DNA from: Francisellaceae bacterium
GTDB taxonomy: Bacteria; Pseudomonadota; Gammaproteobacteria; UBA6186; Azoamicaceae
Direction of reading: 5' to 3'
Length of the DNA stretch: 35,540 nt
Assembly: GCA_018703155.1 (NCBI GenBank)
Contig: JABJGS010000051.1
Span: 1 to 35,540, forward strand
This document shows positions 26,845-35,540 of this stretch, piece by piece. Under the pieces are notes generated by a model, which saw only the letters and a program-made list of their open reading frames with translations, did no database searches and had not been told where the DNA came from. Position numbers and translations under genes: made by a program. How positions within the stretch are numbered: the first letter of the stretch is position 1; each line of letters opens with the position of its first letter.

Positions 26845-27372
26845 TTATTGTACTACTGCTGACACTTCGGCAGAAATTTCTTCAACTGTTTTGCCACGTT
26901 TAGCAGCTACAGATTCCGGGGAAACCATATCTTGCAATCCTTTAAGTGTTGCATGAACAACATTTGAAGGATTAGTTGAACCTAAACATTTAGAAAGTAC
27001 GTTCTGTACCCCAAGCACTTCAAATACAGCTCGCATTGCACCACCGGCAATAATACCTGTACCTTCAGAAGCTGGTAACATAACAACCTTTGATGCACCA
27101 TGGCTTGACTTAACCGGGTGGAACAAAGTAGAGCCATTCAAATCTATGTGGACTAGATTTCTTCTAGCACCTTCCATAGCTTTCTGAATTGCCACTGGCA
27201 CTTCTTTAGCCTTACCACGACCAACGCCGATTCTACCCTTACCATCACCAACTACAGTTAGTGCTGAGAAACCAAAAATTCGACCACCTTTTACAACTTT
27301 TGCTGTTCTTGCCACAGCAATAAGTTTTTCTTGGAAGCCATCACCTTTTTGCATTTTATCTTCATTTGCCAT
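26845..27372 (-). CDS. rpsE: 30S ribosomal protein S5
   Basis: S5 helps keep decoding accurate and forms part of the mRNA entry site. The 175 residues contain the double-stranded RNA-binding-like N-domain ([40 protein letters not shown]) and the C-domain ([21 protein letters not shown]). It is slightly longer than the E. coli protein (167). rplR lies 12 bases upstream and rplO follows directly. Confidence 0.98.
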   Translation of the reverse strand: MANEDKMQKGDGFQEKLIAVARTAKVVKGGRIFGFSALTVVGDGKGRIGVGRGKAKEVPVAIQKAMEGARRNLVHIDLNGSTLFHPVKSSHGASKVVMLPASEGTGIIAGGAMRAVFEVLGVQNVLSKCLGSTNPSNVVHATLKGLQDMVSPESVAAKRGKTVEEISAEVSAVVQ

Positions 27373-27384
27373 ATCTATACAACC

Positions 27385-27747
27385 TTAGCACTGAACGCCA
27401 TTTTCACGTACAGCTTCAGCTAAAGCTTTAACCCTACCGTGAAATTTATATCCTGAACGATCAAAAGCCACTCTATCTATTCCTAGAGTTTTAGCCCGAT
27501 CAGCTAGCAATGCGCCTACTTTTTGCGCAATATTAATTTTTCCGGAACTCGTCTCCGCAGCAATTTCTTTTCTTACATCTTTTTCAACACTAGATGCACT
27601 CGTTAAAACTTTCGAACCATCAGCAGTGAATAATTGAGCATAAATATGTCTTGGCGTTCTAAATACAGTTAACCTCAAACTACCAAGCTCGGCTATTCTA
27701 TGCCTAACCTTTTTAACCTTTCTTTCTCTTGCAGAAGAATGTTTCAT
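27385..27747 (-). CDS. rplR: 50S ribosomal protein L18
   Basis: L18 binds 5S rRNA and, with L5, places it in the 50S subunit. The 120 residues contain LTVFRTPRHIYAQLF and the C-terminal DRSGYKFHGRVKALAEAVRENG, both typical. The stop codon of rplF lies about 10 bases before the ATG. Confidence 0.98.
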   Translation of the reverse strand: MKHSSARERKVKKVRHRIAELGSLRLTVFRTPRHIYAQLFTADGSKVLTSASSVEKDVRKEIAAETSSGKINIAQKVGALLADRAKTLGIDRVAFDRSGYKFHGRVKALAEAVRENGVQC

Positions 27748-27757
27748 GAATTACAGC

Positions 27758-28294
27758 CTATTTTTTCTTAGTTTCTTTCAAGATTATTTGCTCATCAGAA
27801 TATCTAACACCTTTGCCTTTATAAGGCTCAGGTCGTCTTTTCATTCTAATTTCAGCCGCCACTTGACCAACTTGCTGCTTATCAGCACCCTTAATTACAA
27901 TCTCAGTTGCACTTGGCATTTCAATAGTTATTCCTTCTGGTATTGGATAAATAACCGGATGTGAATAACCAAGACTCAGCTCAACCGCTTTACCTTGCAA
28001 CTTCCCTCTATAACCAACGCCAACTAGCGTCAATTTTTTCTCAAAACCTTTAGTTACACCTACAATGCAATTCGACAATAAAACACAGGCTGTGCCTAGC
28101 TGTGCCTTGTGCGCTTGCTGTCCTTCATGCAACGTTAATGTAATTTCATTATTCTCAATGCTTATATTAACAGCCTTATGAATAACATGGCTAAACTGTC
28201 CATTAGGACCCTTTATTGCTAACAACCCAGCTTCTACTTGCTCAATTGTTACACTTTGGGGGATTGTTAATGGTTTTCTTGCAATTCTTGACAT
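27758..28294 (-). CDS. rplF: 50S ribosomal protein L6
   Basis: L6 lies at the base of the L7/L12 stalk near the factor-binding site. The 178 residues show the two L6 repeats, starting MSRIARKPLTIPQSV and including GVTKGFEKKLTLVGVGYR and, near the end, RRPEPYKGKGVRY, the family signature. Length and order (rpsH before, rplR after) are normal. Confidence 0.98.
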   Translation of the reverse strand: MSRIARKPLTIPQSVTIEQVEAGLLAIKGPNGQFSHVIHKAVNISIENNEITLTLHEGQQAHKAQLGTACVLLSNCIVGVTKGFEKKLTLVGVGYRGKLQGKAVELSLGYSHPVIYPIPEGITIEMPSATEIVIKGADKQQVGQVAAEIRMKRRPEPYKGKGVRYSDEQIILKETKKK

Positions 28295-28302
28295 TTTATA
28301 AC

Positions 28303-28701
28303 CTACTCAACAGTACAAAGTACTTCACCACCTAAACTATTTTTACGAGCCGCTTTACAGCTCATAACACCTTTATTAGTCGACACGACTGCAACACCTA
28401 AGCCACCAAGAACCTTGGGAAGTTCTGCACATGACTTATATGCTCGCAATCCAGGTCTACTATATCTAGCTATTTTTGCAATTACAGGCTTACCTTCGAA
28501 ATATTTAAGGTATACCTCTAAAACTGGCTTCGGTGTATCTGAATTAACAACCTTACAACCAATGATGTAGCCTTCTTCTTCTAAAACTTTAGTTATAGCT
28601 AATTTTATTTTAGAACTAGGTAAACGCACAAGCTCTTTGCCTGCTGATAGGCCATTTCTAATGTGTGTTAACAAATCTGCTATTGTGTCTTGCATACTCA
28701 T
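28303..28701 (-). CDS. rpsH: 30S ribosomal protein S8
   Basis: S8 binds the central domain of 16S rRNA, and in E. coli it represses the spc operon by binding mRNA near the rplE start. The 132 residues begin [17 protein letters not shown] and end with the conserved [25 protein letters not shown]-like segment. Either of the first two ATGs could be used. The first one sits 6 bases after rpsN and is chosen for spacing. Confidence 0.98.
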   Translation of the reverse strand: MSMQDTIADLLTHIRNGLSAGKELVRLPSSKIKLAITKVLEEEGYIIGCKVVNSDTPKPVLEVYLKYFEGKPVIAKIARYSRPGLRAYKSCAELPKVLGGLGVAVVSTNKGVMSCKAARKNSLGGEVLCTVE

Positions 28702-28707
28702 AGTAAA

Positions 28708-29013
28708 CTACCAACTTGATTTTCTTATTCCAGGAAGATCACCTTGCATTGCATGTAATCTCAACATATGTCGACATAAGCCAGAGAATGGATATACCCC
28801 ATTTCCTCTACCAGTCTTCCAACATCTTTTTCTCATACGGGCTTTAGCTGCATCACGCGGCATAGTCTGTATTTGCTTTTGTGCTTGTTCTTTTTGCTCC
28901 AGAGTTGCATTAGGATCTCTAATAACCACTCTCAAGCCATCTCTTTTCACTCTATTCTTACTCTCAAGATCTTCTCGTCTAGATTCACGTCTTTTCATGC
29001 ATTTCTTTGACAC
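28708..29013 (-). CDS. rpsN: 30S ribosomal protein S14
   Basis: S14 is part of the 30S head near the A site. The 101 residues are the longer, zinc-free form found in most proteobacteria, since the paired CxxC motifs of the zinc form are absent. It ends with the family's GLCRHMLRLHAMQGDLPGIRKSSW-like tail. It lies between rplE and rpsH. Confidence 0.97.
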   Translation of the reverse strand: MSKKCMKRRESRREDLESKNRVKRDGLRVVIRDPNATLEQKEQAQKQIQTMPRDAAKARMRKRCWKTGRGNGVYPFSGLCRHMLRLHAMQGDLPGIRKSSW

Positions 29014-29025
29014 GCAACAAGTCTC

Positions 29026-29580
29026 CTATTTCTTTGCCTGAGGCAGATTGAATGGAAATTTAAATTCTTTCAATAATCTAAAACCATCTTCATTATTAGT
29101 AGCAGAAGTAGTTATAGTTATATCCATCCCTCTGATAGCATCAATTTTATCATATTGTATTTCCGGAAACACTAATTGCTCCGTGACCCCAAGACTATAG
29201 TTACCTTGACCATCAAAAGACTTAGTATTTAATCCTCGAAAATCTCTAACCCGTGGCAAAGCTATAGAGAGTAATCTATCTAGAAATTCATACATTCTAC
29301 TTCCACGCAGCGTAACCTTACAACCAATAGGCCAACCTTCTCTAACTTTAAAGCCAGCTATAGATTTTTTCGCTTTAGTTATCACTGGCTGTTGACCAGT
29401 AATAGTTTTCATATCACGCAAGGCATGCTCAAGAATTTTCTTGTCATTTACCGCAGCACCAACACCCATATTAACTGTGATTTTTTGGATAGCAGGAATT
29501 GACATCACATTTTTAAAGTCACCGGACTTCGCCATATTAGGAACTATGGTCTTCTTATATAATTCTCGTAATCTAGCCAT
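29026..29580 (-). CDS. rplE: 50S ribosomal protein L5
   Basis: L5 binds 5S rRNA and contacts the P-site tRNA and S13. From the ATG at 29580 the protein has 184 residues starting [16 protein letters not shown], matching the family; further upstream in-frame starts lie inside rplX and would add an unrelated tail. The start codon overlaps the end of rplX by 8 bases, suggesting translational coupling. Signature pieces are [31 protein letters not shown] and LVFPEI. In E. coli the S8 repressor site lies at this start. Confidence 0.97.
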   Translation of the reverse strand: MARLRELYKKTIVPNMAKSGDFKNVMSIPAIQKITVNMGVGAAVNDKKILEHALRDMKTITGQQPVITKAKKSIAGFKVREGWPIGCKVTLRGSRMYEFLDRLLSIALPRVRDFRGLNTKSFDGQGNYSLGVTEQLVFPEIQYDKIDAIRGMDITITTSATNNEDGFRLLKEFKFPFNLPQAKK

Positions 29581-29905
29581 TTGTAACAACCTCGCCATTT
29601 GACTTAAAGCATCTAACTTTAGTCCCATCTTCCAATACTTTAAATCCAACTTTATCTGCTTTACCAGTTTCTGGATTTAATAGTGCTATATTAGAAATAT
29701 CAACAGGCGCTTCTTTTTCTATTATCCCACCAGCTATTTGCAAATTTGGATTTGGTTTCTGATGCTTTTTCTTTAAATTGGCACCCTCAACAAAAATCCT
29801 CAGCCCCTTTCTAACATCATCAACGATGTTTAAAACTGTGCCTTTCAGCCCCTTGCTCTTACCTGCAATAACAATTACTTTATCGCCCTTTCTAATCTTA
29901 CGCAT
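29573..29905 (-). CDS. rplX: 50S ribosomal protein L24
   Basis: L24 is an early assembly protein near the tunnel exit. The 110 residues contain the KOW motif at the N-terminus ([19 protein letters not shown]) and the basic [13 protein letters not shown] region. The frame ends with TAG at 29573-29575, past the rplE start, an 8-base overlap. Length is slightly above the E. coli protein (104). Confidence 0.97.
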   Translation of the reverse strand: MRKIRKGDKVIVIAGKSKGLKGTVLNIVDDVRKGLRIFVEGANLKKKHQKPNPNLQIAGGIIEKEAPVDISNIALLNPETGKADKVGFKVLEDGTKVRCFKSNGEVVTNG

Positions 29906-29918
29906 AATTCTATAACCT

Positions 29919-30284
29919 CTATAATACTTCTAGTGCTAGAGATACGATCTTCATGAATTTTTCTCTAAGCTCTCGAGTGACTGGACCGAAGATACGTGTT
30001 CCAATAGGCTGGTCTTGAGCATTAAGTAAGACAACTGCGTTTCCGTCAAACTTGATAGCTGACCCATCAGGCCGTCTAATCTCTTTCTTTGTTCTAACTA
30101 CAACAGCTTTAACAACCTCACCTTTCTTAACCTTTCCTCTCGGAATTGCCTCTTTGATGCTCACACGGATAACATCACCAATTCTTGCATAACGTTTACG
30201 AGAACCGCCAAGAACCTTTATACACATAACCTTGCGGGCCCCACTATTATCAGCGACCTCAAGTACACTTTGCATTTGAATCAT
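29919..30284 (-). CDS. rplN: 50S ribosomal protein L14
   Basis: L14 lies at the subunit interface and also binds the silencing factor RsfS. The 121 residues start [20 protein letters not shown] and include [20 protein letters not shown] and [13 protein letters not shown], all conserved. It is the first gene of the classical spc group. A 67-base gap separates it from rpsQ and holds a likely promoter and hairpin. Confidence 0.98.
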   Translation of the reverse strand: MIQMQSVLEVADNSGARKVMCIKVLGGSRKRYARIGDVIRVSIKEAIPRGKVKKGEVVKAVVVRTKKEIRRPDGSAIKFDGNAVVLLNAQDQPIGTRIFGPVTRELREKFMKIVSLALEVL

Positions 30285-30303
30285 TATTACTCGCCCCCGA
30301 ATT

Positions 30304-30368
30304 GACCTTAGAACTAATACCGTAGCTAGAAGGCCGTTTATACTACATTATCTAACTAGCCTTTTCAA
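30304..30368 (-). promoter_or_regulatory. Likely internal promoter and leader hairpin before rplN
   Basis: On the minus strand TTGAAA (30368-30363, at the end of rpsQ) and TAGTAT (30345-30340) are separated by 17 bases. Downstream, GGCCTT (30335-30330) pairs with AAGGTC (30309-30304), with further inner pairs, forming a leader hairpin. In E. coli the spc promoter is at this place. This gap and the rpmJ-rpsM gap (76 bases) are the largest in the cluster. Confidence 0.45.
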
Positions 30369-30609
30369 CAACACTAAGTAAAACCCATGACTTTGTTTTT
30401 GATGTCTTAGGCGATTCTTTAGCCGTTACAACATCTCCCATAGAACATGTGTTCTCAGGGTCGTGAACATGGATTTTAGTTGATCTAGTGATAACCTTCT
30501 TATACAGAGGATGTTTTACACGTCTATCTAGACGAACAACCGCTGTTTTTTGCATTTTATCACTTACAACAATGCCTTGAACCACTCTACCTGCACTATT
30601 TTCGCTCAT
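30352..30609 (-). CDS. rpsQ: 30S ribosomal protein S17
   Basis: S17 is a primary 16S rRNA binder with an OB fold. The 85 residues include GIVVSDKMQKTAVVRLDRRVKHPLY, the family signature. The start overlaps the rpmC stop by 4 bases. Its tail contains the -35 box of the likely spc promoter. Confidence 0.98.
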   Translation of the reverse strand: MSENSAGRVVQGIVVSDKMQKTAVVRLDRRVKHPLYKKVITRSTKIHVHDPENTCSMGDVVTAKESPKTSKTKSWVLLSVVEKAS

Positions 30610-30821
30610 GCTTGTACACCTTTTGCTTTACTATCTTGTTTTTCAACAAGCAAAGTTTTTACTCTAGCAATATTTCTGCGCACTAGTTTGAACATATGGA
30701 TTTGCTTAAATTCACTATCATTGCTTTTAACAATACGTAATTTAAAGTATTCCTTATGAAAACCTTCAAGCTTCGTTTGCAATTCATCAATAGACAATTG
30801 ACGTAACTCGACTGTACTCAT
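30606..30821 (-). CDS. rpmC: 50S ribosomal protein L29
   Basis: L29 is a small two-helix protein at the tunnel exit, close to the trigger factor and SRP docking site on L23. The 71 residues include [14 protein letters not shown] and [12 protein letters not shown], the conserved helices. It overlaps rplP and rpsQ by 4 bases each, so the three genes are translationally coupled. It is a few residues longer than the E. coli protein (63). Confidence 0.97.
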   Translation of the reverse strand: MSTVELRQLSIDELQTKLEGFHKEYFKLRIVKSNDSEFKQIHMFKLVRRNIARVKTLLVEKQDSKAKGVQA

Positions 30822-31231
30822 TTTATCACTCTCTCAATAAATTCTGTTTTAATTGGCAGCTTAGATGAAGCCAATCTAAAAGCTTCTTTTGCAACTTCAA
30901 TAGAAACACCATCGATTTCAAATAAAACTCTTCCTGGCTGTACTAAAGCAACCCAATACTCAACATTGCCTTTACCTTTACCTTGACGAACCTCAATAGG
31001 TTTCTTAGTAATAGGTTTATCTGGAAAAATACGAATCCAAACCTTACCACCACGCTTAATATACCTATTAATAGCACGTCTTGCAGCTTCAATTTGTCTC
31101 GCAGTTATTCTAGCTCTATCTAACGCACGAACACCAAACTCACCAAAGCTAACACGGTTTCCGCGCGTTGCATTACCGCGGTTTCTACCTTTATGTTGTT
31201 TTCTAAATTTTGTTCTCTTAGGCTGTAGCAT
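30818..31231 (-). CDS. rplP: 50S ribosomal protein L16
   Basis: L16 helps place the A-site tRNA near the peptidyl transferase centre. The 137 residues begin [17 protein letters not shown] and contain [19 protein letters not shown] and [21 protein letters not shown], as usual. rpsC lies 28 bases upstream; the stop overlaps rpmC. Confidence 0.98.
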   Translation of the reverse strand: MLQPKRTKFRKQHKGRNRGNATRGNRVSFGEFGVRALDRARITARQIEAARRAINRYIKRGGKVWIRIFPDKPITKKPIEVRQGKGKGNVEYWVALVQPGRVLFEIDGVSIEVAKEAFRLASSKLPIKTEFIERVIK

Positions 31232-31259
31232 TTGCCTTTCCCCTTAACCAATCAATGCG

Positions 31260-31937
31260 TTATACAGAAGCTTCTGTTGACAGCACATCTTCATTTTTTT
31301 TCAGATCCAAAATATCACCTTTATAGATCCAAACTTTCACACCAATAATTCCATAAGTAGTTTTAGCTTCAGCTAAAGCATAATCAATATTTGCTCTAAA
31401 CGTATGCAAAGGAACTCGACCTTCTCTATACCATTCAGTTCTAGCGATTTCAGCACCACCCAAACGTCCAGCTACGGCAATTCTTATACCTAGAGCACCT
31501 TGACGCATAGTTGATGTAACAGCACGCTTCATAGCACGTCTAAACATGATTCTTTTTTCAAGCTGAGCTGCAACTGCAGCAGCGACTAATGGCGCTTCAA
31601 GTTCAGGCTTTCTAATTTCTTCAATGTTTATTTGCAAATTGATATTGTGCTTATCACAGATAGCTTTTCTTATTTTCTCAATATCTTCACCTTTCTTGCC
31701 AATCACGACACCAGGCTTAGCGGTACGAATTAAAGCTTTAACATTCGTTCCAGCTCTCTCAATAAGAATTCCACTTACTGCCGCTGTTGAAGGTAAAGAC
31801 TTATTTAAATACTCTCGTATCTCAATATCATTACGCAATATATCCGCATAATTCTGTTGGCTATTAGGAAACCAACGTGCATTACTTTCACGTATGTACC
31901 CTAGTCTTATACCAATTGGATGAACTTTCTGCCCCAT
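31260..31937 (-). CDS. rpsC: 30S ribosomal protein S3
   Basis: S3 forms part of the mRNA entry tunnel and has helicase-related activity with S4 and S5. The 225 residues start [18 protein letters not shown], have a KH domain with [14 protein letters not shown] (about 75-90) and the C-terminal domain with RRAMKRAV and [23 protein letters not shown]. It ends a little shorter than the E. coli tail. Confidence 0.98.
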   Translation of the reverse strand: MGQKVHPIGIRLGYIRESNARWFPNSQQNYADILRNDIEIREYLNKSLPSTAAVSGILIERAGTNVKALIRTAKPGVVIGKKGEDIEKIRKAICDKHNINLQINIEEIRKPELEAPLVAAAVAAQLEKRIMFRRAMKRAVTSTMRQGALGIRIAVAGRLGGAEIARTEWYREGRVPLHTFRANIDYALAEAKTTYGIIGVKVWIYKGDILDLKKNEDVLSTEASV

Positions 31938-31949
31938 AAAACTTGCCCT

Positions 31950-32282
31950 CTATTCTGCTGCTACTTCGACTGTAATATGACAGTTTCGTTTAACAATTCT
32001 TGATGAACGCCCTTTTGCTCGAGCCCTAAACCTTTTCAATGTAGGCGCCTGATCTACACATATCTTTGATACTTTAAGATCATCGATATCCATAGAAGCA
32101 TTGTTTTCAGCATTAGCTATTGCTGAGCTCAAAACTTTTTTGATAATATCCGAAGCCTTTTTAGTGCTAAAAGTTAGCTGGTCTATAGCTTTACCTACAT
32201 CTAAACCGCGAACTAAATCTGCAACAAGTCGAGCTTTTTGTGGTGATATTCTTGCGTGTTTTAACACAGCCTTAACTGCCAT
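31950..32282 (-). CDS. rplV: 50S ribosomal protein L22
   Basis: L22 lines the narrow part of the exit tunnel through its long beta hairpin and is a site of macrolide resistance changes. The 110 residues include [17 protein letters not shown] and the hairpin segment [26 protein letters not shown], both standard. Confidence 0.98.
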   Translation of the reverse strand: MAVKAVLKHARISPQKARLVADLVRGLDVGKAIDQLTFSTKKASDIIKKVLSSAIANAENNASMDIDDLKVSKICVDQAPTLKRFRARAKGRSSRIVKRNCHITVEVAAE

Positions 32283-32293
32283 CTTAATACCCC

Positions 32294-32575
32294 CTATTTG
32301 CCTTTCTTCGTTTTACGATCGCCAGCATGCTCTTTAAATGTGCGCGTTGGTGCAAACTCACCGAGCTTGTGCCCAACTAAATTTTCAGTAACTAACACAG
32401 GAACAAATTGACGTCCATTGTGTACTGCGAATGTTAAACCTACCATTTCAGGAATAATCATTGATCTTCTTGACCAAGTTTTTATTACCTTCTTAGAGCC
32501 CGCCATAAGCGCATCTCTAACTTTCTTTATCAAATGATGGTCAACAAATGGCCCTTTTCTTAGTGAACGTGGCAC
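32294..32575 (-). CDS. rpsS: 30S ribosomal protein S19
   Basis: S19 forms a complex with S13 in the 30S head near the A-site tRNA. The 93 residues start [15 protein letters not shown] and contain [28 protein letters not shown] and [17 protein letters not shown], as in all bacteria. Confidence 0.98.
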   Translation of the reverse strand: MPRSLRKGPFVDHHLIKKVRDALMAGSKKVIKTWSRRSMIIPEMVGLTFAVHNGRQFVPVLVTENLVGHKLGEFAPTRTFKEHAGDRKTKKGK

Positions 32576-32586
32576 AATTAATCCCC

Positions 32587-33432
32587 CTATTTCTCAGACT
32601 TTCTTTTACGTCTTCGTACAATAAACTTACTACTATTCTTTTTAAGCTGCCTAGTCTTCTTACCTTCAGCTAATCCCCATGGCGAGCAAGGTGGTCTACC
32701 ACCAGATGAGCGACCTTCACCACCACCTAACGGATGATCCACTGGATTCATTGCCACTCCACGTACGTGAGGGCGTTTATTCATCCAACGTGATCTACCA
32801 GCTTTACCAAGCTTACGTAAATTATGCTCACTTTTTGAGACTTCACCTATAGTAGCTCTACATTCAGCTAGAATCTTTCTCATTTCACCAGACTTTAGCC
32901 TAAGTGTTGCATAACGTCCCTCTCTTGCTAGAAGTTGTGCAGATGTTCCTGCGCTTCTTGCAATTTGAGCACCCTTTCCAGGACGCATTTCAATACCATG
33001 AACCACGGTACCTATAGGGATATTAACTAATGGCAAAGTATTTCCAGTAGCAATTGCAGCACTTCTGCCTGATTCAATCTCACTACCAATAGAAAGACCT
33101 TTAGGAGCTATTATATATCTACGCTCACCGTCAGTATAAAGTACTAACGCAATATAAGGTGTTCTATTTGGATCGTGCTCAATGCGCTCGACCTTAGCTT
33201 TAATCCCATCTTTATTTCTCTTGAAATCAATAAGACGATATTTCTGCTTATGTCCACCACCTCGTTGCCACATGGTAATTCTACCATGGTGATTACGACC
33301 AACGGTGTTTTTTGTCTTTGCTTCGGTTAAAGGGCCGTATGAAGGACCTTTGTGTAATTCTGAGTTATGTATAGTTACTAAACCACGTCGACCAGGTGAT
33401 GTAGGTTTATGTTTTTTTACTACTACAGCCAT
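32587..33432 (-). CDS. rplB: 50S ribosomal protein L2
   Basis: L2 is needed for subunit joining and peptidyl transfer. The 281 residues contain KPTSPGRRG at the start, the RNA-binding [20 protein letters not shown] and the conserved [22 protein letters not shown] with the histidine important for activity. The segment after it reads [15 protein letters not shown], a variant of the usual HPVSPWG, and the lysine/arginine-rich tail is longer than in E. coli (273). Confidence 0.98.
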   Translation of the reverse strand: MAVVVKKHKPTSPGRRGLVTIHNSELHKGPSYGPLTEAKTKNTVGRNHHGRITMWQRGGGHKQKYRLIDFKRNKDGIKAKVERIEHDPNRTPYIALVLYTDGERRYIIAPKGLSIGSEIESGRSAAIATGNTLPLVNIPIGTVVHGIEMRPGKGAQIARSAGTSAQLLAREGRYATLRLKSGEMRKILAECRATIGEVSKSEHNLRKLGKAGRSRWMNKRPHVRGVAMNPVDHPLGGGEGRSSGGRPPCSPWGLAEGKKTRQLKKNSSKFIVRRRKRKSEK

Positions 33433-33446
33433 TTTACTAATTCCTA

Positions 33447-33743
33447 TTACTTAATCTCTGCAAGGTTAATATCATGACCTTCCTGTAAAGAAACGATCGC
33501 TTTTTTCCAAGCACTGGTTTTTCCAGATACACGTTTGAATCCTTTCACTTTACCCTTAACATTTATAATGCAAACAGAGCTAACAATAACGCCGAAAATC
33601 TTTTCGACCGCTTTTTTAACTTCAATTTTATTCGCATCACGAGTAACCTTGAAAACTACTTGACGATTTTTATCAGCTATACGATAGCTTTTTTCCGTAG
33701 TATGAGGACCTAATATGATTTTATACATTCTTTCGAGGTTCAT
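33447..33743 (-). CDS. rplW: 50S ribosomal protein L23
   Basis: L23 sits at the tunnel exit and docks trigger factor, SRP and SecYEG. The 98 residues show [24 protein letters not shown] and [20 protein letters not shown], standard for the family. The start overlaps the rplD stop by 4 bases. Confidence 0.98.
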   Translation of the reverse strand: MNLERMYKIILGPHTTEKSYRIADKNRQVVFKVTRDANKIEVKKAVEKIFGVIVSSVCIINVKGKVKGFKRVSGKTSAWKKAIVSLQEGHDINLAEIK

Positions 33744-34360
33744 ACTAGTTCTCCTTCAATTTTACGAATAGCATCAACAGTCATTACAATCTTGTCATAA
33801 GATAATAATGATGTCGGGTCTATTTGATTAGCCAATCTAACATCAATTTTAGACATGTTGCGTGTAGATAAATATAAGTTTGTATTCCACTCAGCAACTA
33901 CGATGAGTGCACCTTTATCAACACCATACTCAGATAATGACTTCTTTACCAATTTAGTTTTTGGCTCAGTGATTTCTAGTGAGTCTACAATTATCAATCT
34001 ATCTTGTCTGTTCAATTCAGATAAGATTGATCGCATTGCACCGCGATACATTTTCTTATTAACTTTCTGAGAATGGTCTCTCGGTTGTGCAGCAAATGTT
34101 TGACCACCGGATCTCCAAATAGGACTTCGTATAGAACCACAGCGTGCTCTACCAGTACCTTTTTGTTTCCATGGCTTAGCACCACCACCGCTCACTTGAG
34201 CTCTAGTTTTTTGAGCTTTAGTTCCAGTTCTAGCACCAGACAAATAAGCTGTAACTACTTGATGAACTAGTGGTTCATTAAATTCTTGTTCGAAAGCAAT
34301 GGCAGAGACTGTTATTTTCTCTTTCTTAGCACCACTTGCGTCTGTTAATGATAACTCCAT
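33740..34360 (-). CDS. rplD: 50S ribosomal protein L4
   Basis: L4 reaches into the exit tunnel with its extended loop, and in E. coli it also represses the S10 operon by acting on the rpsJ leader. The 206 residues contain [41 protein letters not shown] in the loop, read here in pieces around 45-85. That leader is absent from this cluster, so its regulatory role is probably lost or moved. Confidence 0.98.
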   Translation of the reverse strand: MELSLTDASGAKKEKITVSAIAFEQEFNEPLVHQVVTAYLSGARTGTKAQKTRAQVSGGGAKPWKQKGTGRARCGSIRSPIWRSGGQTFAAQPRDHSQKVNKKMYRGAMRSILSELNRQDRLIIVDSLEITEPKTKLVKKSLSEYGVDKGALIVVAEWNTNLYLSTRNMSKIDVRLANQIDPTSLLSYDKIVMTVDAIRKIEGELV

Positions 34361-34373
34361 CGTTACCCCCTAA

Positions 34374-35033
34374 TTAAGCAGCATTCACATTTGCACGTTG
34401 TTTAATAGATAATTTCAATAATAAGTCAGATCCTTTAGCTCCAGGAACTGCGCCTTTAACTAAAATAACCTTTTTACTCTCATCAATCTTTATCACTTCA
34501 AGGCCTTGAGCAGTTCTGCGCACATCACCCATGTGCCCAGCCATTTTCTTGCCTTTAAATACTCTACCTGGTGTTTGGCACTGGCCAATAGAACCTGGAG
34601 CTCTATGTGCTAGTGAGTTACCGTGTGTCATACGTTGTGAACTGAAATTATGTCGTTTAATAACACCGGCAAAACCTTTACCAATTGTTGTACCTACTAC
34701 ATCTAGGTACTGTCCTTCTTTGAAGAAATTAACTGACACTGAGTCACCAATTTTATAATCTTTCATTTCTTCATTTGTCATTCTAAATTCATGAACACAT
34801 CGACCGGCTTCAACTTTAGCTTTAGCAAAATGTCCTTTCTCGGGAGATTTAACTCTTGAGGCTTTTTTACTGCCAGTTGTAACCTGCACAGCTGTATAGC
34901 CATCGTTTTCACTGGTCTTACATTGAGTTAAATAGTTTTCACTAACCTCTATGACCGTAACGGGTATAGAACGACCGGCTTCTGTAAACACCCGACTCAT
35001 TCCACACTTTTTACCAATTAATCCCATAGGCAT
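34374..35033 (-). CDS. rplC: 50S ribosomal protein L3
   Basis: L3 is an early 50S assembly protein whose loop reaches the peptidyl transferase centre. The 219 residues begin [16 protein letters not shown] and contain [21 protein letters not shown] and the [23 protein letters not shown] region, where the glutamine after GQC is the residue often methylated by PrmB. An AGGGG lies 8 bases before the first ATG, which supports that start. Confidence 0.98.
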   Translation of the reverse strand: MPMGLIGKKCGMSRVFTEAGRSIPVTVIEVSENYLTQCKTSENDGYTAVQVTTGSKKASRVKSPEKGHFAKAKVEAGRCVHEFRMTNEEMKDYKIGDSVSVNFFKEGQYLDVVGTTIGKGFAGVIKRHNFSSQRMTHGNSLAHRAPGSIGQCQTPGRVFKGKKMAGHMGDVRRTAQGLEVIKIDESKKVILVKGAVPGAKGSDLLLKLSIKQRANVNAA

Positions 35034-35062
35034 GTTGTATACCCCTATACCTTAAATTTCTT

Positions 35063-35380
35063 CTAGTTAACAGCTATTGTTACATCAACACCAGCTGCAA
35101 GATCTAATTTCATTAATGAATCTACTGTTTTATCAGTAGGTCCGGAAATGATTATTAACCGACGATGTGTTCTAATTTCCAACTGATCTCGCGCATTTTT
35201 ATTTACATGAGGAGAAGTCAGTATAGTCATCTTATCGATTTTAACTGGCAAAGGTACAGGGCCACTTACACGTGCTCCCGTTTTCTTTGCTGTATTAACA
35301 ATTTCTGTAGACGATCTTTCAATCAACTTATGATCATACGATTTCAAGCGAATACGTATGGACTGACCTTGCATTGACAT
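35063..35380 (-). CDS. rpsJ: 30S ribosomal protein S10
   Basis: S10 is a 30S head protein and, as NusE, takes part in transcription antitermination with NusB and NusG. The 105 residues include [30 protein letters not shown] and [34 protein letters not shown] at the end of tuf lies 6 bases before the first ATG, supporting the start at 35380. It begins only 2 bases after the tuf stop. Confidence 0.98.
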   Translation of the reverse strand: MSMQGQSIRIRLKSYDHKLIERSSTEIVNTAKKTGARVSGPVPLPVKIDKMTILTSPHVNKNARDQLEIRTHRRLIIISGPTDKTVDSLMKLDLAAGVDVTIAVN

Positions 35381-35382
35381 AT

Positions 35383-35540
35383 CTTACTCCACTATCTTAG
35401 CTACAACACCAGCACCGACAGTACGACCACCTTCACGAATAGCGAAGCGTAAACCTTCTTCCATCGCAATAGGATCAATCAATTTAACTGTCATCTGAAT
35501 GTTATCACCTGGCATTACCATTTCCACACCCTCTGGTAAA
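35383..35540 (-). CDS. tuf: Elongation factor Tu, C-terminal part
   Basis: EF-Tu carries aminoacyl-tRNA to the ribosome. Only the last 52 codons are in the window, covering the end of domain 3: [17 protein letters not shown], then [20 protein letters not shown], ending AKIVE and TAA. The identity is certain from this part. The gene continues beyond the window edge. It runs directly into rpsJ, so the str-type and S10 groups are joined. Confidence 0.97.

Noticed and set aside
26444-26956. Plus-strand open frame of 170 codons across rplO and rpsE
   Set aside because: It is antisense to two certain ribosomal protein genes and has no recognisable family.
29581-29649. Longer L5 with 23 extra N-terminal residues
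   Set aside because: The extra codons lie inside rplX in another frame and match nothing in the L5 family; the ATG at 29580 gives the normal start.
1-35540. CRISPR arrays, tRNA or rRNA genes, insertion sequences
   Set aside because: No spaced direct repeats, cloverleaf or rRNA-like segments, and no transposase or terminal inverted repeats were seen.

Overview
The window comes from an AT-rich gammaproteobacterium, most likely a Legionellales-type intracellular bacterium (relatives of Legionella, Coxiella, Berkiella). This placement is by inference. The proteobacterial S10-spc-alpha ribosomal cluster, ubiC and pabA/pabB, and the uvrA/ssb neighbourhood fit a gammaproteobacterium. A Tlc/NTT-type nucleotide translocase and a large membrane-anchored protein with a SopB/SidF-like CX5R phosphatase motif point to life inside a eukaryotic (probably protist) cell. 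A chemoreceptor and a REC-GGDEF-EAL protein suggest it still signals and may move.

Layout. 1-446: end of an upstream gene, a terminator-like hairpin, and a small frameshifted remnant. 447-1824: a PadR regulator and its HAAS-domain membrane partner with a beta-helical exterior; the promoter is probably leaderless and overlaps a palindromic operator. 1828-3985 (minus): MFS transporter, ssb, short MscS channel. 4124-6727 (minus): an operon for phosphonate use made of an OPA-family transporter, a PhnY-like dioxygenase split by an in-frame amber codon, and an intact PhnZ-like HD oxygenase. It has a strong promoter. 6969-12291 (plus): uvrA, behind a LexA-like box and a 20-bp tandem duplication, then three chorismate-using enzymes, ubiC, pabB and pabA, in one operon with overlaps or near-overlaps.

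12430-21823 is the accessory stretch: an unknown 153-aa helical protein, the 782-aa CX5R phosphatase-like candidate effector, the REC-GGDEF-EAL protein, a small membrane protein, a 539-bp gene-poor gap, a methyl-accepting chemotaxis protein, and a Tlc nucleotide translocase with its own promoter and a perfect 16-bp palindrome upstream.

21926-35540 (minus) is one run of 27 ribosome/secretion/transcription genes plus the end of tuf, closed by a strong intrinsic terminator. Gene order is the standard tuf-S10-spc-alpha order with two departures: rpmD (L30) is absent between rpsE and rplO, and tuf runs into rpsJ with a 2-bp gap, leaving no room for the classical L4-controlled leader. The rpmJ-rpsM junction carries repeats able to form mutually exclusive hairpins, a good candidate for the S4 control site.

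Most interesting points: the phosphonate module with its nonsense codon (2-aminoethylphosphonate is a lipid and glycan component of several protists), the SidF/SopB-like candidate effector with a hexanucleotide repeat coding its membrane hairpin, and the switch-like alpha-operon leader.
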